From an uncultured Anaerolineae bacterium (lineage in GTDB: Bacteria; Chloroflexota; Anaerolineae; Anaerolineales; Villigracilaceae): a stretch of 64,000 bases of DNA. Below are positions 53,199 to 61,646 of this stretch, piece after piece. The DNA lies in assembly GCA_903838415.1 (NCBI GenBank), contig CAILYI010000211.1:18248-82247 (forward strand), in the 5' to 3' direction. A program made the translations under genes and the position numbers. The number at the start of each line of letters is the position of its first letter. Position 1 is the first letter of the stretch. The notes under the pieces were generated by a model. The model was not told where the DNA came from and did no database searches. It was given only the letters and a program-made list of their open reading frames with translations.

Positions 53199-54038
53199 TT
53201 TCATAACCACTGCCGCCCCATAACCCACCACACGATGATAATCACCGGTCACGTCGCCAGAAGTGGCGTGATGCAACACTTTGACGGTATCCGCTCCGAG
53301 CGCTTTGGCCGCCCACAAAACCGCGGCCACCGCCCCAAAACCACAGGCCTCGCCGGTCCCGGCTTGCTCCACATCAAAAATACCGTCAGGGGAGAAGGCT
53401 TCCACCTGGGCCAGCATGGTCGCATCCAGCCGGTTGGCCGTTGCCTGATCGTAGAAATGCGAAAGGTCCGTGGAAGCCACCAGCAGGGCATTCCTGCCGC
53501 TCAAGGTCTCAGCCAGGGCTTCGCCAAATTCGCGGGTAAACTCGCGGGTTTGTTTGCGCAGCATCAATGGCAGCAGGGAAAAAGCCGATTGAACGGAACG
53601 CTGCAAAAAGGGTAGTTCAATTTCGAGTGAATGTTCGGGGTCATTCACCACCAGGGTCATTCCAAAACCCAAACGCTGTTTCAACCTTCCATCCAAATCA
53701 TTAATTAGGCCACGATTGACCGGGATTTCACCAAGCGGCGTGGCGTAAGCAGAATGCGCTGAGGTGATAAACGAATATGGATAAGGGTGATGCATGGGCG
53801 AAACCACTGCCACCACATCGGGCGTGCAGCCTTTGATGGTTGCAAAAGCATACCCTGCCACCGGCCCTGAATAGCGATGCCCGGCGTGTGGCGCAATAAT
53901 TGCGACGACCTCGCCGGGCAAGTTGGGCAGTTCAGCGTTGGCAATATAACCATCCACAGCGCGGGCAAGGCGCTCAGCTTTGCCTTCATACCATGTTCCA
54001 GTGATCGGGGAAGGACGAATTTCAGTGACCGCAGACAT
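53184..54038 (-). CDS. amrB: MEMO1-family protein (AmmeMemoRadiSam system protein B)
   Basis: 284 residues with GGAGGCTAAA before ATG. It matches MEMO/AmrB: GTWYEGKAERLARAVDGY, IAPHAGHRYSGPVAGYAF, MHHPYPY, NDPEHSLEIELPFLQ, LLVASTDLSHFYD and FGAVAAVLWAAKALGA, with the conserved His, Asp and Cys positions of the metal site visible. The family is fused or linked to AMMECR1 and a radical SAM protein in many prokaryotes; neither partner is in this window. The overall role is unknown. The very C-terminal residues (MKEGKK) are encoded within the outer arm of the downstream palindrome. Confidence 0.92.
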   Translation of the reverse strand: MSAVTEIRPSPITGTWYEGKAERLARAVDGYIANAELPNLPGEVVAIIAPHAGHRYSGPVAGYAFATIKGCTPDVVAVVSPMHHPYPYSFITSAHSAYATPLGEIPVNRGLINDLDGRLKQRLGFGMTLVVNDPEHSLEIELPFLQRSVQSAFSLLPLMLRKQTREFTREFGEALAETLSGRNALLVASTDLSHFYDQATANRLDATMLAQVEAFSPDGIFDVEQAGTGEACGFGAVAAVLWAAKALGADTVKVLHHATSGDVTGDYHRVVGYGAAVVMKEGKK

Positions 54039-54069
54039 TTTAGCCTCCGGTATTATTGTAGCATTTTTT

Positions 54070-54558
54070 TTAATGGTTTGTCAGGATATGGGATGTGGAC
54101 TTAAACGCCAGCTCGGGCAAATCGCCGCGCTCAAACCACCCGGCATCTGAAGCGTCATCTGCCGCAAGGAGCGTGCCACCCGTCAGCTGCCCACCGTAAA
54201 AAATGACGAAATCTGAGCCGCGGGCGTGTTCGCGCCCCGCGACGATGTCGATGATCCCCGTTATTTGGATCGTCAAACCGGTTTCTTCGAGGCATTCGCG
54301 CGCCGCCGCCAGTGCGGGATCTTCGCCCGCGTTGACAAAACCCGCCGGAAGAGTCCACAGCCCCTTAAACGGGTCGTTGCCGCGCTGAATGAGCAAAATC
54401 CGTCCATCACGCTCCACCAGCACCGCCGCGGCCACCTTGGGATCGGCGAAATGCATCCAACCGCAAGCCGGGCAGACGGGACGTTCCTGTCCATAACAAA
54501 ATTTTTTCTGGACCGGGGTGGCACAACGTGGGCAATATTTGATGAATTCAGCGCGCAT
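54070..54558 (-). CDS. NUDIX hydrolase with N-terminal zinc ribbon
   Basis: 162 residues. A zinc ribbon (YCPRCA and VCPACGW, about residues 8-36) precedes the Nudix fold; the box GFVNAGEDPALAAARECLEE is canonical and completed by TGL. This layout is that of NudC-like or ADP-ribose pyrophosphatase-like enzymes that cut nucleoside diphosphates linked to another group, including NADH. The SQPWW motif of NudC is not evident, so I give no symbol. It starts 13 bases after the stop of the anti-sigma gene and precedes the MEMO-like gene. Confidence 0.9.
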   Translation of the reverse strand: MRAEFIKYCPRCATPVQKKFCYGQERPVCPACGWMHFADPKVAAAVLVERDGRILLIQRGNDPFKGLWTLPAGFVNAGEDPALAAARECLEETGLTIQITGIIDIVAGREHARGSDFVIFYGGQLTGGTLLAADDASDAGWFERGDLPELAFKSTSHILTNH

Positions 54559-54571
54559 GGGCAGCCGTGGA

Positions 54572-55261
54572 TTACTTATGATCCTGTTTTTCCTGCATGG
54601 TTTGAGTGAACTTGCGGTCGACCTGCCAGCGCAGGAAGGTTGCCGTCGCTCCGGCCGCCAGCGCCAGAACGAGCAGGATTATTTCAACAATCAGCGGAAC
54701 CGGCTGGGTGCTTGGTGCGCTTTCGACCTGCGGTGGGAACACAGCCTGCGAGGCATCCGCGGGCTCAAGGTTACGCTGCGCTTCGATGGATTCTGTTGGG
54801 GCCAGGGGCGCGGCCATGGCGGGAGCTTCAAGTGCGGGTGGAGCAGCGGCAGGCATGGCATCCGCCGCGGATGTTTCATCTCCGCCGCCGCCCTTGCCAA
54901 AGGCGACCGCCATCGGCGCGGCAGAACGCACCGCCGAAAGCGCCGGAAGCGTCAGATTGGCGGTAAAGCTGAAGAACAGCAGCAGCGTCGCCAGCGCGGA
55001 GGCCAGCCGCAGAAAGGGGAAGGAACGCGGCAGCGGCGGCTTGACTCCGGCCATTTTGGGGGTGAGCATGAAATTACGGGGAGCGCGCCGGGCGGGCAGT
55101 TGGCGCAAAATGGCCCGGGATTGAGTCAAATCAGCGTGAACGGTGCGCAGCTGCGGGTCGAACTTGAGTCGTATTTCGAGGCGCGTAGCATCAGCCGGTG
55201 GAAGTTGTCCATCCAGGTAGGCAGAAAGCAGTTCAACGTCACGGAAGGTAGGTTGAGTCAT
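54572..55261 (-). CDS. Putative membrane anti-sigma factor
   Basis: 229 residues; ATG overlaps the sigma factor stop (ATGA). The N-terminal 75 residues (FRDVELLSAYLDGQLPPADA and LEIRLKFDPQLRTVHADLTQ) have the helical anti-sigma domain pattern without zinc-binding Cys. Two hydrophobic segments (about 82-105 and 190-212) flank a Pro/Ala-rich stretch. Coupled to the upstream ECF sigma gene. Confidence 0.82.
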   Translation of the reverse strand: MTQPTFRDVELLSAYLDGQLPPADATRLEIRLKFDPQLRTVHADLTQSRAILRQLPARRAPRNFMLTPKMAGVKPPLPRSFPFLRLASALATLLLFFSFTANLTLPALSAVRSAAPMAVAFGKGGGGDETSAADAMPAAAPPALEAPAMAAPLAPTESIEAQRNLEPADASQAVFPPQVESAPSTQPVPLIVEIILLVLALAAGATATFLRWQVDRKFTQTMQEKQDHK

Positions 55262-55866
55262 CGTGGGCTCTCCTTTTCCAGACGGAAGGCGGCGGGCAAA
55301 AGTTCCCCAAAGCCTTGCAGACATTCACGCAGGCGCAGACGCGCGCGCGCCAATCGGCTCTTGATGGTGCCGAGCGGGACGTGCGCGGCGCTGGCGACTT
55401 CGGCATAGTCCATGCCCTGAATATCGGCCAGCACCACCACGGTGCGGAAATCAGCGGGCAGGTCTTCCAGGCAGTGCTGGATGGCGTGTTCAAGTTCATC
55501 GGCTTCAAATTTTTCTGCGGGGGTCATGGACGAATCCGCCAGCCAGCGCGGAGATTCAATCTCCTCGTCATCCTGGTTCTCCGGTTCGAGCGGCACAGTT
55601 GGACGGCGTTTTTGGCGGCGCAGTTCATCGTAGCAGGCATTGGTAACGGTGCGCATCAGCCAGGCTTTGAAGGAACCGCCGCGAAAGCTGTTAAGACTGC
55701 GGAAAGCCGAGATGAAGGCTTCCTGCGTGGCGTCGCTGGCCAGGGCCTCATCGCTGAGAATGCGCAGGGCCATGTTGTAGAGTGTGTCCTGGTAGGCCAG
55801 CACAAGCCGGTTGAAGGCCTCGAGGTCACCGTGCTGGGCGTCGTGGATCAGAGCAGGTTCATCCAT
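55258..55866 (-). CDS. ECF-family RNA polymerase sigma factor
   Basis: 202 residues. Region 2 has YQDTLYNMALRILSDEALAS and FKAWLMRTVTNACYDELRRQ; region 4 has LPADFRTVVVLADIQGMDYA and VPLGTIKSRLARARLRLREC, placing it with RpoE-like sigma factors. Its linker (about 95-120) is acidic. It is followed by its membrane anti-sigma gene. The third such pair in the window. Confidence 0.93.
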   Translation of the reverse strand: MDEPALIHDAQHGDLEAFNRLVLAYQDTLYNMALRILSDEALASDATQEAFISAFRSLNSFRGGSFKAWLMRTVTNACYDELRRQKRRPTVPLEPENQDDEEIESPRWLADSSMTPAEKFEADELEHAIQHCLEDLPADFRTVVVLADIQGMDYAEVASAAHVPLGTIKSRLARARLRLRECLQGFGELLPAAFRLEKESPR

Positions 55867-55989
55867 GCTTTTATTTTATCACTGACACCGGATCAGCCCG
55901 GCATGCTATAATTTTTCCCGACCCAAAGAAATCCCGCGAACCGGCGCCACCGGAAATTTGAGCTAATCCCACCGAAACGGAATGGATAT

Positions 55990-57240
55990 TTGACCAGAAA
56001 ACCCGCTTCACCCATAACAGTTGCGGTCATCGGCGGCGGCCCGGCCGGGCTGATGGCCGCCGAAGTGCTGATTCAGGGCGGCGTAAAGGTCGATCTGTAC
56101 GATGGCATGCCGTCGGTCGGCAGAAAATTCCTGGTGGCGGGCAAAGGCGGCTTGAATCTGACGCATTCCGAGCCGCGCGAGCAGTTCCTGGCGCGCTACG
56201 GCGCACGCCGTCCCCGGCTGGAGCCGTTCCTGTCCCAATTCGGGCCGGATGAACTGCGTCACTGGGCGGCAGGACTTGGCGTCGAGACTTTTGTGGGCAC
56301 TTCGGGGCGGGTCTTTCCGGCGGGGATGAAGGCCGCGCCGCTGCTGTATGCCTGGCGTCAGCGATTGGCCGCCAGCGGGCTGACGTTTCATCCGCGCCAC
56401 AAATGGCTCGGCTGGAACGCGGATCAGTCCCTGCGCTTTGACACGCCCGAGGGAGAAAAAAACATCTCCGCCGAAGCCGTGATTCTGGCGCTGGGGGGCG
56501 GGAGTTGGGCCAGGCTGGGTTCGACCGGCACCTGGACAGGTTTCCTGTCCGAACGCGGCGTGGAGATTGCGCCGTTTAAACCGTCCAACTGCGGCTTTGA
56601 CGTGAAATGGACGGAACATTTCCGCACCCATTTTGACGGTCAGCCGCTGAAATCGGTGGTGATTACGTTCACCAACTCGCTGGGCGTCACTTTTCAACGC
56701 CAGGGAGAATTCATCGTCACCCGCGACGGACTGGAGGGCAGCCTGATTTACGCCCTTTCCGCCCCAATCCGTGACGAGATTGAAGCCGCTGGCAGCGCCG
56801 TCCTGCGGCTTGACCTGGCTCCCGATTGGACGGAACAGCGCCTGGCCGGGCGGCTGGCCCTGCCGCGCGGGTCGCGCTCAATGTCCAGTCATTTGGAAAA
56901 AGCTGTCGGGATCAAGGGAGTCAAAGCCGGTTTGCTGTGGGAGTTTGTCGCCAAAGCGGATTTCGCCGACCCGCACAAGCTGGCCGCCGCCATCAAGGCT
57001 TTGCCCGTCACACTGATCGCGCCGCGTCCGCTGGATGAAGCCATCAGCTCGGCGGGCGGAGTCGTTTTCGAAGCGCTTGACGAACGCCTGATGCTGCGTT
57101 CCCTGCCGGGTGTGTTCTGCGCCGGTGAAATGCTGGATTGGGAAGCTCCCACCGGCGGCTACCTGCTGACGGCCTGCTTTGCCACCGGTCGCGCCGCCGG
57201 GCTGGGCGCGCTGGCCTGGCTGAAATCAAGCGAAGTTTGA
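55990..57240 (+). CDS. BaiN-like / TIGR03862-type flavoprotein
   Basis: 416 residues starting at TTG with only a weak GGA upstream. The FAD-binding GGGPAGLMAAEVL begins at about residue 15. RKFLVAGKGGLNLTHSEP, LALGGGSWARLGSTGTW, FKPSNCGFDV and, at the C-terminus, GVFCAGEMLDWEAPTGGYLL are those of the HI0933/BaiN family, in the TIGR03862 group. These are NAD(P)/FAD-dependent reductases of uncertain substrate. TATAAT at 55908-55913 is a likely -10 box. Its stop codon falls inside the first unit of a 21-bp repeat. Confidence 0.9.
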   Translation: MTRKPASPITVAVIGGGPAGLMAAEVLIQGGVKVDLYDGMPSVGRKFLVAGKGGLNLTHSEPREQFLARYGARRPRLEPFLSQFGPDELRHWAAGLGVETFVGTSGRVFPAGMKAAPLLYAWRQRLAASGLTFHPRHKWLGWNADQSLRFDTPEGEKNISAEAVILALGGGSWARLGSTGTWTGFLSERGVEIAPFKPSNCGFDVKWTEHFRTHFDGQPLKSVVITFTNSLGVTFQRQGEFIVTRDGLEGSLIYALSAPIRDEIEAAGSAVLRLDLAPDWTEQRLAGRLALPRGSRSMSSHLEKAVGIKGVKAGLLWEFVAKADFADPHKLAAAIKALPVTLIAPRPLDEAISSAGGVVFEALDERLMLRSLPGVFCAGEMLDWEAPTGGYLLTACFATGRAAGLGALAWLKSSEV

Positions 57241-57298
57241 CGTCGAGAAAGTTTAATTTGACGTCGTGAGAATTTGGTTTGACGACGTCAAATTTGCG
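57236..57298. repeat. 21-bp tandem repeat, three copies, with TTTGACGTC core
   Basis: Three 21-bp units starting TTTGACGTC, TTTGACGTC and TTTGACGACGTC begin at the last codon of the flavoprotein gene. The third unit contains the palindrome TTTGACGACGTCAAA. Downstream, gaaaattcgcgctattcgtgg resembles sequence at 330-360. The period equals that of the arrays at 23.5 and 30.6 kb though the sequence differs. Confidence 0.8.
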
Positions 57299-57401
57299 AA
57301 AGCTCGGCATCGAATAGCTCGAATGGGCACGAAAAATTCGAGAAAATTCGCGCTATTCGTGGCAAATAGGTTTTATCCCAATATAGCAAGTTTCAAGAGG
57401 G

Positions 57402-58607
57402 CTAATGATGATGTGTCGCCTCGCCGCCGGTCTCCGGGCCGAGCAGCGCGCGCCACTCACCCAGCCGGTCGGCATACAGCGCGAAAGCGGTGGCAATCAA
57501 GGAAGCCATCGGCACCGCCGCCATCAGCCCCAGCGATCCCACCAGAGTCCGCACCACTTCCTCGGCCATAAACTCCACATTCAGCAAAAACCCATAGTTA
57601 CTGCTGCCCAGCGCAAACAACAGCAACAGCGGCAGCGACGCGCCGGTATACGCCAACACCAGCGTGTTGACCGTCGCCGCGACGTGATCTTCCCCAATGT
57701 GCATGGCCTTCTGATAAATGCGGCGAAAACCCAGGGCCGGGTTGGCGTCATAAATCTCAAAAACCGCCGCCGATTGAGACGTCACCAGATCGTCCAGCAC
57801 GCCCAACGCCCCGATAATCATCCCGCCCAACAGCAGGCCGCGCAAATTGATCTTGATCGACGAAGCCTGGATTAAAAATAACGCATTTTCGTCGCCGTAA
57901 CCGTTCAGGCGCGTCAGCGAGACGAACAACACCGTCAGCGCGCCGGTCAGCACCAGCGCCAGAATCATGCTCAAGACCGAAGCGTGCGTTTTCAAATTCC
58001 AGCCGTAGGTCATGTAAAGCGTCGTCCCCAGCAAAAGCGCCGAACCGATCAGGCTCACTTGCAGCGGATCTTCCCCCATCAAAATGTGCGGAATGATATA
58101 GCCCACAATCACCAGCATGCTGAAAGCCAGCGCCAGCAGCGCGCCCAGGCCCTTGCGGCGGCCCATCACCAAAATCGCCACCACGAACACCGCTGAAAGC
58201 AGCAGCAGCGCCTTCGTGCGCACATAATCGACATAGTAAGCCATCACCACGCCATCCGGGCGCTTATCGATCGTCACGTAAATCTCTTCGCCGGTCGCAA
58301 ACAGGATCGAATCCGGGCGCAGCTGGCGCTTGCCGTAATCCACTTCCATCAAAACGCCCTGGTACGCGCCCTCCAGCAGCCTGACCCGCATCACCTGGTA
58401 ATTTTGCAGCGTACCGTCCAGATCCACCTGGCCCTGTTCGAGAATTTCAGTCACCTGCGCGCGCACCGTCTGCGAGCCGAAACCGTCGCCGCTCGTCACA
58501 AACGAAAAGGGACGAAAGAAATACGGGACGCCCCATACCACAAAAGCGATAAATCCGCCCAGGATGAGCAGCGCGGCAACAACAAAGGGAATTGGGAATT
58601 TTTTCAT
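57402..58607 (-). CDS. YibE/F family membrane protein
   Basis: About 401 residues with one N-terminal and six or seven C-terminal transmembrane segments around a beta-rich region (about 45-125). GALLALAFSMLVIVGYIIPH, SSIKINLRGLLLGGMIIGAL and GVLDDLVTSQSAAVFE are typical of the YibE/F-like family; the C-terminus is His-rich (EATHHH). The function is unknown; an exporter role is suspected from homologues. The start MKKFPIPF is preferred over a TTG seven codons earlier; neither has a good ribosome binding site. Confidence 0.86.
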   Translation of the reverse strand: MKKFPIPFVVAALLILGGFIAFVVWGVPYFFRPFSFVTSGDGFGSQTVRAQVTEILEQGQVDLDGTLQNYQVMRVRLLEGAYQGVLMEVDYGKRQLRPDSILFATGEEIYVTIDKRPDGVVMAYYVDYVRTKALLLLSAVFVVAILVMGRRKGLGALLALAFSMLVIVGYIIPHILMGEDPLQVSLIGSALLLGTTLYMTYGWNLKTHASVLSMILALVLTGALTVLFVSLTRLNGYGDENALFLIQASSIKINLRGLLLGGMIIGALGVLDDLVTSQSAAVFEIYDANPALGFRRIYQKAMHIGEDHVAATVNTLVLAYTGASLPLLLLFALGSSNYGFLLNVEFMAEEVVRTLVGSLGLMAAVPMASLIATAFALYADRLGEWRALLGPETGGEATHHH

Positions 58608-58737
58608 CCGGTTAATGGGTCCCGTCAAAAGAACTTAATCACAAACGAGGAGCCTGATCCCGCGGATCAAACTCCCCGTTACCTGTCTACCATTTCTGAA
58701 CATGCCTGACACTGAAAAGCGTCGCCCGGACAAAGCA

Positions 58738-59058
58738 TCATTCGTCGGTCTTGCGCATGCCCCGTAAAATGACATTGGTCTCGCGGGTATTGACGGCCAG
58801 ATCGGCAAAAACCAGCATCAACTGGCCCAGCGCCGAGCTGATCATGCCCGCCAGGAACAAACCCAACCCGAAAATGGATGCATAAAAACGAGCATCCACC
58901 AGGCGCGAATTACTGTTCACCAACCAGTAATTGTTGACCAGATCAACCAGCGCCGCATTCTGGACAAATCCATAAATTGCCGTGCCAACCCCGAGCAGCA
59001 TCAGCAAAACACCCAGGATCACAGCCACAATTCCGGTAAAACGGACGAAAAAGTACAT
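58738..59058 (-). CDS. Small two-segment membrane protein
   Basis: 106 residues starting MYFFVRFTGIVAVILG with GGAGG six bases upstream; a longer frame has no such site. Two long hydrophobic segments (about 5-32 and 60-85) with a short polar loop (VNNYWLVNSNSRLVDA) and a charged tail (TRETNVILRGMRKTDE). No family recognised; the tail could contact a cytoplasmic partner. Confidence 0.72.
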   Translation of the reverse strand: MYFFVRFTGIVAVILGVLLMLLGVGTAIYGFVQNAALVDLVNNYWLVNSNSRLVDARFYASIFGLGLFLAGMISSALGQLMLVFADLAVNTRETNVILRGMRKTDE

Positions 59059-59249
59059 GCTTACCTCCAACGACTGCCGATTGATAATGAAAGATTGCCA
59101 ACTGTTACTTGCCCTTAATGGTAACACGATTGAGCAAAAATGCGCTCGCCAGCGTGCAGAATACCCCAGCCACAAGCAACTCGGGGCAGGTATGTCCACG
59201 AATCAGGACATAAAAAATTTGGGGCACGACAATGCGTGCCCCAATCAAA

Positions 59250-60221
59250 TTACCAGGCGTAGGCTTCAGGCGCTTCGCCGCCAGGGCCAGGGAAAATTTC
59301 ATCCAGGGCCTTGAGCGCCGCTTCATCGAGTTCGATTTCAAGCGCGCGCAGTGAACCGGTCAACTGATCCAGCGTGCGCGGGCCAATGATGGGCGCGGTC
59401 ACGATCGGATTGTGCAGCAGCCAGGCCAGCGCCACATCGGCGGGCTGTTCACCGGCCTGTTTGCACCAGGCTTCCCATTTTTCGAGTTTGGCGCGATTCT
59501 TCTCGATTTCCTTTTGCGTGTCTTCTGACGCGCGTCGGCCCTTTTCGATTTTTTCCAGCACGCCGCCCAACAAACCGCCCGCCAACGGCGACCAGGGAAT
59601 CAGGCCCAGACCGTAATCCTTGCAGGCCGGGACAACTTCCAGCTCCACCATGCGGGCATTCAGGTTGTAGAGACTCTGCTCACTGGAAAGTCCCATAAAA
59701 TGGCGCGACTTAGCAGCCTCGTTGGCCTTGGCAATCTGCCAACCCGCGAAATTGGAGGAACCCACGTAAAGCACCTTGCCCTGCTGAACCAGCACTTCGC
59801 AGGCCTGCCAGATTTCCTCCCAGGGCGTCAAACGGTCGACATGATGGAACTGGTACAAGTCAATGTAATCTGTTTTCAGGCGTTTGAGCGAAGCATCGCA
59901 AGCCTGACGAATATTCAGCGCCGAAAGCCGCTGTTGATTGGGCCAATCGCCCATGCGCCCATAAACCTTGGTAGCCAGGACAGTTTTTTCACGCCGTCCG
60001 CCGCCCTGCACGAACCAGTTACCGATAATTTGCTCAGTCACGCCCTCGCCGAGCTTCCAACCGTAGACATTGGCCGTGTCAAAGAAGTTAATCTCCAACT
60101 CGAGCGCCTTGTCCATGATGGCAAAGCTATCGGCCTCGCTGGTTTGCGGGCCAAAGTTCATGGTGCCGAGGCACAGGCGGGATACTTTCAGACCGGTTCG
60201 ACCCAATTGTGTAAATTTCAT
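59250..60221 (-). CDS. Aldo/keto reductase
   Basis: 323 residues. The TIM-barrel family marks are clear: LGTMNFGPQTSEADS, FFDTANVYG with the catalytic Asp and Tyr, TKVYG with the Lys, YQFHHVDRLTP with the His, and LVQQGKVLYVGSSNFAGWQI; the NADPH site includes GLIPWSPLAGGLL. It belongs with YajO/perakine-reductase-like proteins reducing aldehydes or ketones. The natural substrate is not known. It starts 28 bases after the sugar-binding lipoprotein gene, in the same orientation. Confidence 0.92.
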   Translation of the reverse strand: MKFTQLGRTGLKVSRLCLGTMNFGPQTSEADSFAIMDKALELEINFFDTANVYGWKLGEGVTEQIIGNWFVQGGGRREKTVLATKVYGRMGDWPNQQRLSALNIRQACDASLKRLKTDYIDLYQFHHVDRLTPWEEIWQACEVLVQQGKVLYVGSSNFAGWQIAKANEAAKSRHFMGLSSEQSLYNLNARMVELEVVPACKDYGLGLIPWSPLAGGLLGGVLEKIEKGRRASEDTQKEIEKNRAKLEKWEAWCKQAGEQPADVALAWLLHNPIVTAPIIGPRTLDQLTGSLRALEIELDEAALKALDEIFPGPGGEAPEAYAW

Positions 60222-60249
60222 GCGATTCTCCTTGTCGATTCGTTTAACA

Positions 60250-61638
60250 TTAATTTTTCAGTTCTTTGACGGTTGCATCCATTACTTTGAAAACGCCTTC
60301 AAGCGTGGCATTCGGAAAACTTCCAAAATACGCCATAAAGCCATCTGCCAGAATTTTATTGGCCAGCTGCCACTCCGCAGTTTGCGGATACGGTTTCGCC
60401 AGCGGAATCAAGTCGATCGCGGCGGACCACTGCGGATTGGCGGCGCGCTGACTTTTGAGCAGGTCGGCTGACGCCATGCTGACCGGAAAAAGTCCGCTTT
60501 CCTTAACCCAGCGCGCCTGATTCTGCGGCTCCAGCATCCAGCGGATAAACAGCCAGGCTGCCAATTGGCGGGCTTCGTTGGTTTTCAGCACGGCATAATC
60601 GGGGCCGTAGGCCACAATGCCGGGCTTTTCGCCCGGGAAAGGCAGCACAGTCCACTCATCGGCGGAAGCGGAAGTTGCAAAAGCGTTTTTCTGCTCGGCA
60701 AGTTCGCTCAAATTGCCGGTGATGAACAACGCGCTTCGCCCGGCCAGATATTCATAATTGGAGGAAGAAGTCGCCAACCAGGCGCAGCCATCCGCGCGCA
60801 AATCGGAGACAAATTGCAGCGCCGCGCTATTGTCCGGGGTGTTGAAGCGGAACTCGCCATCCGTGAAAATCTGTCCGCCAGAAGCCGCCAGCCAGGAGTA
60901 GGGCGTCTGCCAGTTGGAAGCCACATCCAGCGCCAGGCCGCCGAAACCGTCATTCGTCAGGTCTGCATCCTGTTTCCAGAAAGCGTTGGCGGCGCAGGCC
61001 TGCTTACGAAATTCATCAGCGCTGTTGGGCGCGGCGTCAAAGCCCAGATCGCGCGCAAAAGTGCGATTGTAGAACAAAAAACGCGCTGAACGCGCCGCCG
61101 GGAGTCCATACCGCACCCCATTTACCAGCGATTGCTCCGCAAACGCTGCGGGAATATCGGCCAAATCCATGCCGAATTCAGGCTGGACAAGATACGGCGT
61201 CAGATCGACGATGTTTTCCTGCCAGTTGAGCAGCTGCTCGGGCAGGGCAATCACAATATCGGGATGCTCAGGCGTACGCAGGGATTTGTCGACTTCGGCA
61301 GCAAGCAGATTCAAATTGGGCTGGGAGAGTGTCTGGACTTTAATGCCCCATTTGTTGGACAGCGTAAACTCGGTGGCCATTTGCGCGAACAAGCTGGCAG
61401 ATTGACCATCCCAGCCATGCCAGACTACCACTTCGACGTCTTTCAGCGCATCCGGGCGGATGCCCAGGTCTGGAGCGCGCGTGGGGGTGGGGACAGGGGT
61501 TGAAGTGGCGGGCAGCGGCGTGGACGGAGATTCCGCCGTTGGGGGAAAATCCGGCTGACGGGTAAGCAGCGTCACGGTTGGGGTGCAAGCGCCAAGCAAA
61601 ATGGCGGTACAAAGCAGCAGCGGCAGAATACGGCGCAT
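60250..61638 (-). CDS. ABC transporter solute-binding lipoprotein (sugar type)
   Basis: 462 residues. Lipobox LLGACTPT, Pro/Thr linker, then the family 1 extracellular solute-binding fold: VEVVWHGWDGQSASLFAQMA, YGLPAARSARFLFYNRTFAR, GFGGLALDVASNWQTPYSWL and GIVAYGPDYAVLKTNEARQ. This layout is usual for maltose/oligosaccharide-type binding proteins. No permease or ATPase gene is adjacent, so it would be an orphan binding protein or use a distant transporter. It starts eight bases after the site-2 protease gene. Confidence 0.9.
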   Translation of the reverse strand: MRRILPLLLCTAILLGACTPTVTLLTRQPDFPPTAESPSTPLPATSTPVPTPTRAPDLGIRPDALKDVEVVVWHGWDGQSASLFAQMATEFTLSNKWGIKVQTLSQPNLNLLAAEVDKSLRTPEHPDIVIALPEQLLNWQENIVDLTPYLVQPEFGMDLADIPAAFAEQSLVNGVRYGLPAARSARFLFYNRTFARDLGFDAAPNSADEFRKQACAANAFWKQDADLTNDGFGGLALDVASNWQTPYSWLAASGGQIFTDGEFRFNTPDNSAALQFVSDLRADGCAWLATSSSNYEYLAGRSALFITGNLSELAEQKNAFATSASADEWTVLPFPGEKPGIVAYGPDYAVLKTNEARQLAAWLFIRWMLEPQNQARWVKESGLFPVSMASADLLKSQRAANPQWSAAIDLIPLAKPYPQTAEWQLANKILADGFMAYFGSFPNATLEGVFKVMDATVKELKN

Positions 61639-61646
61639 TGGTCAGT

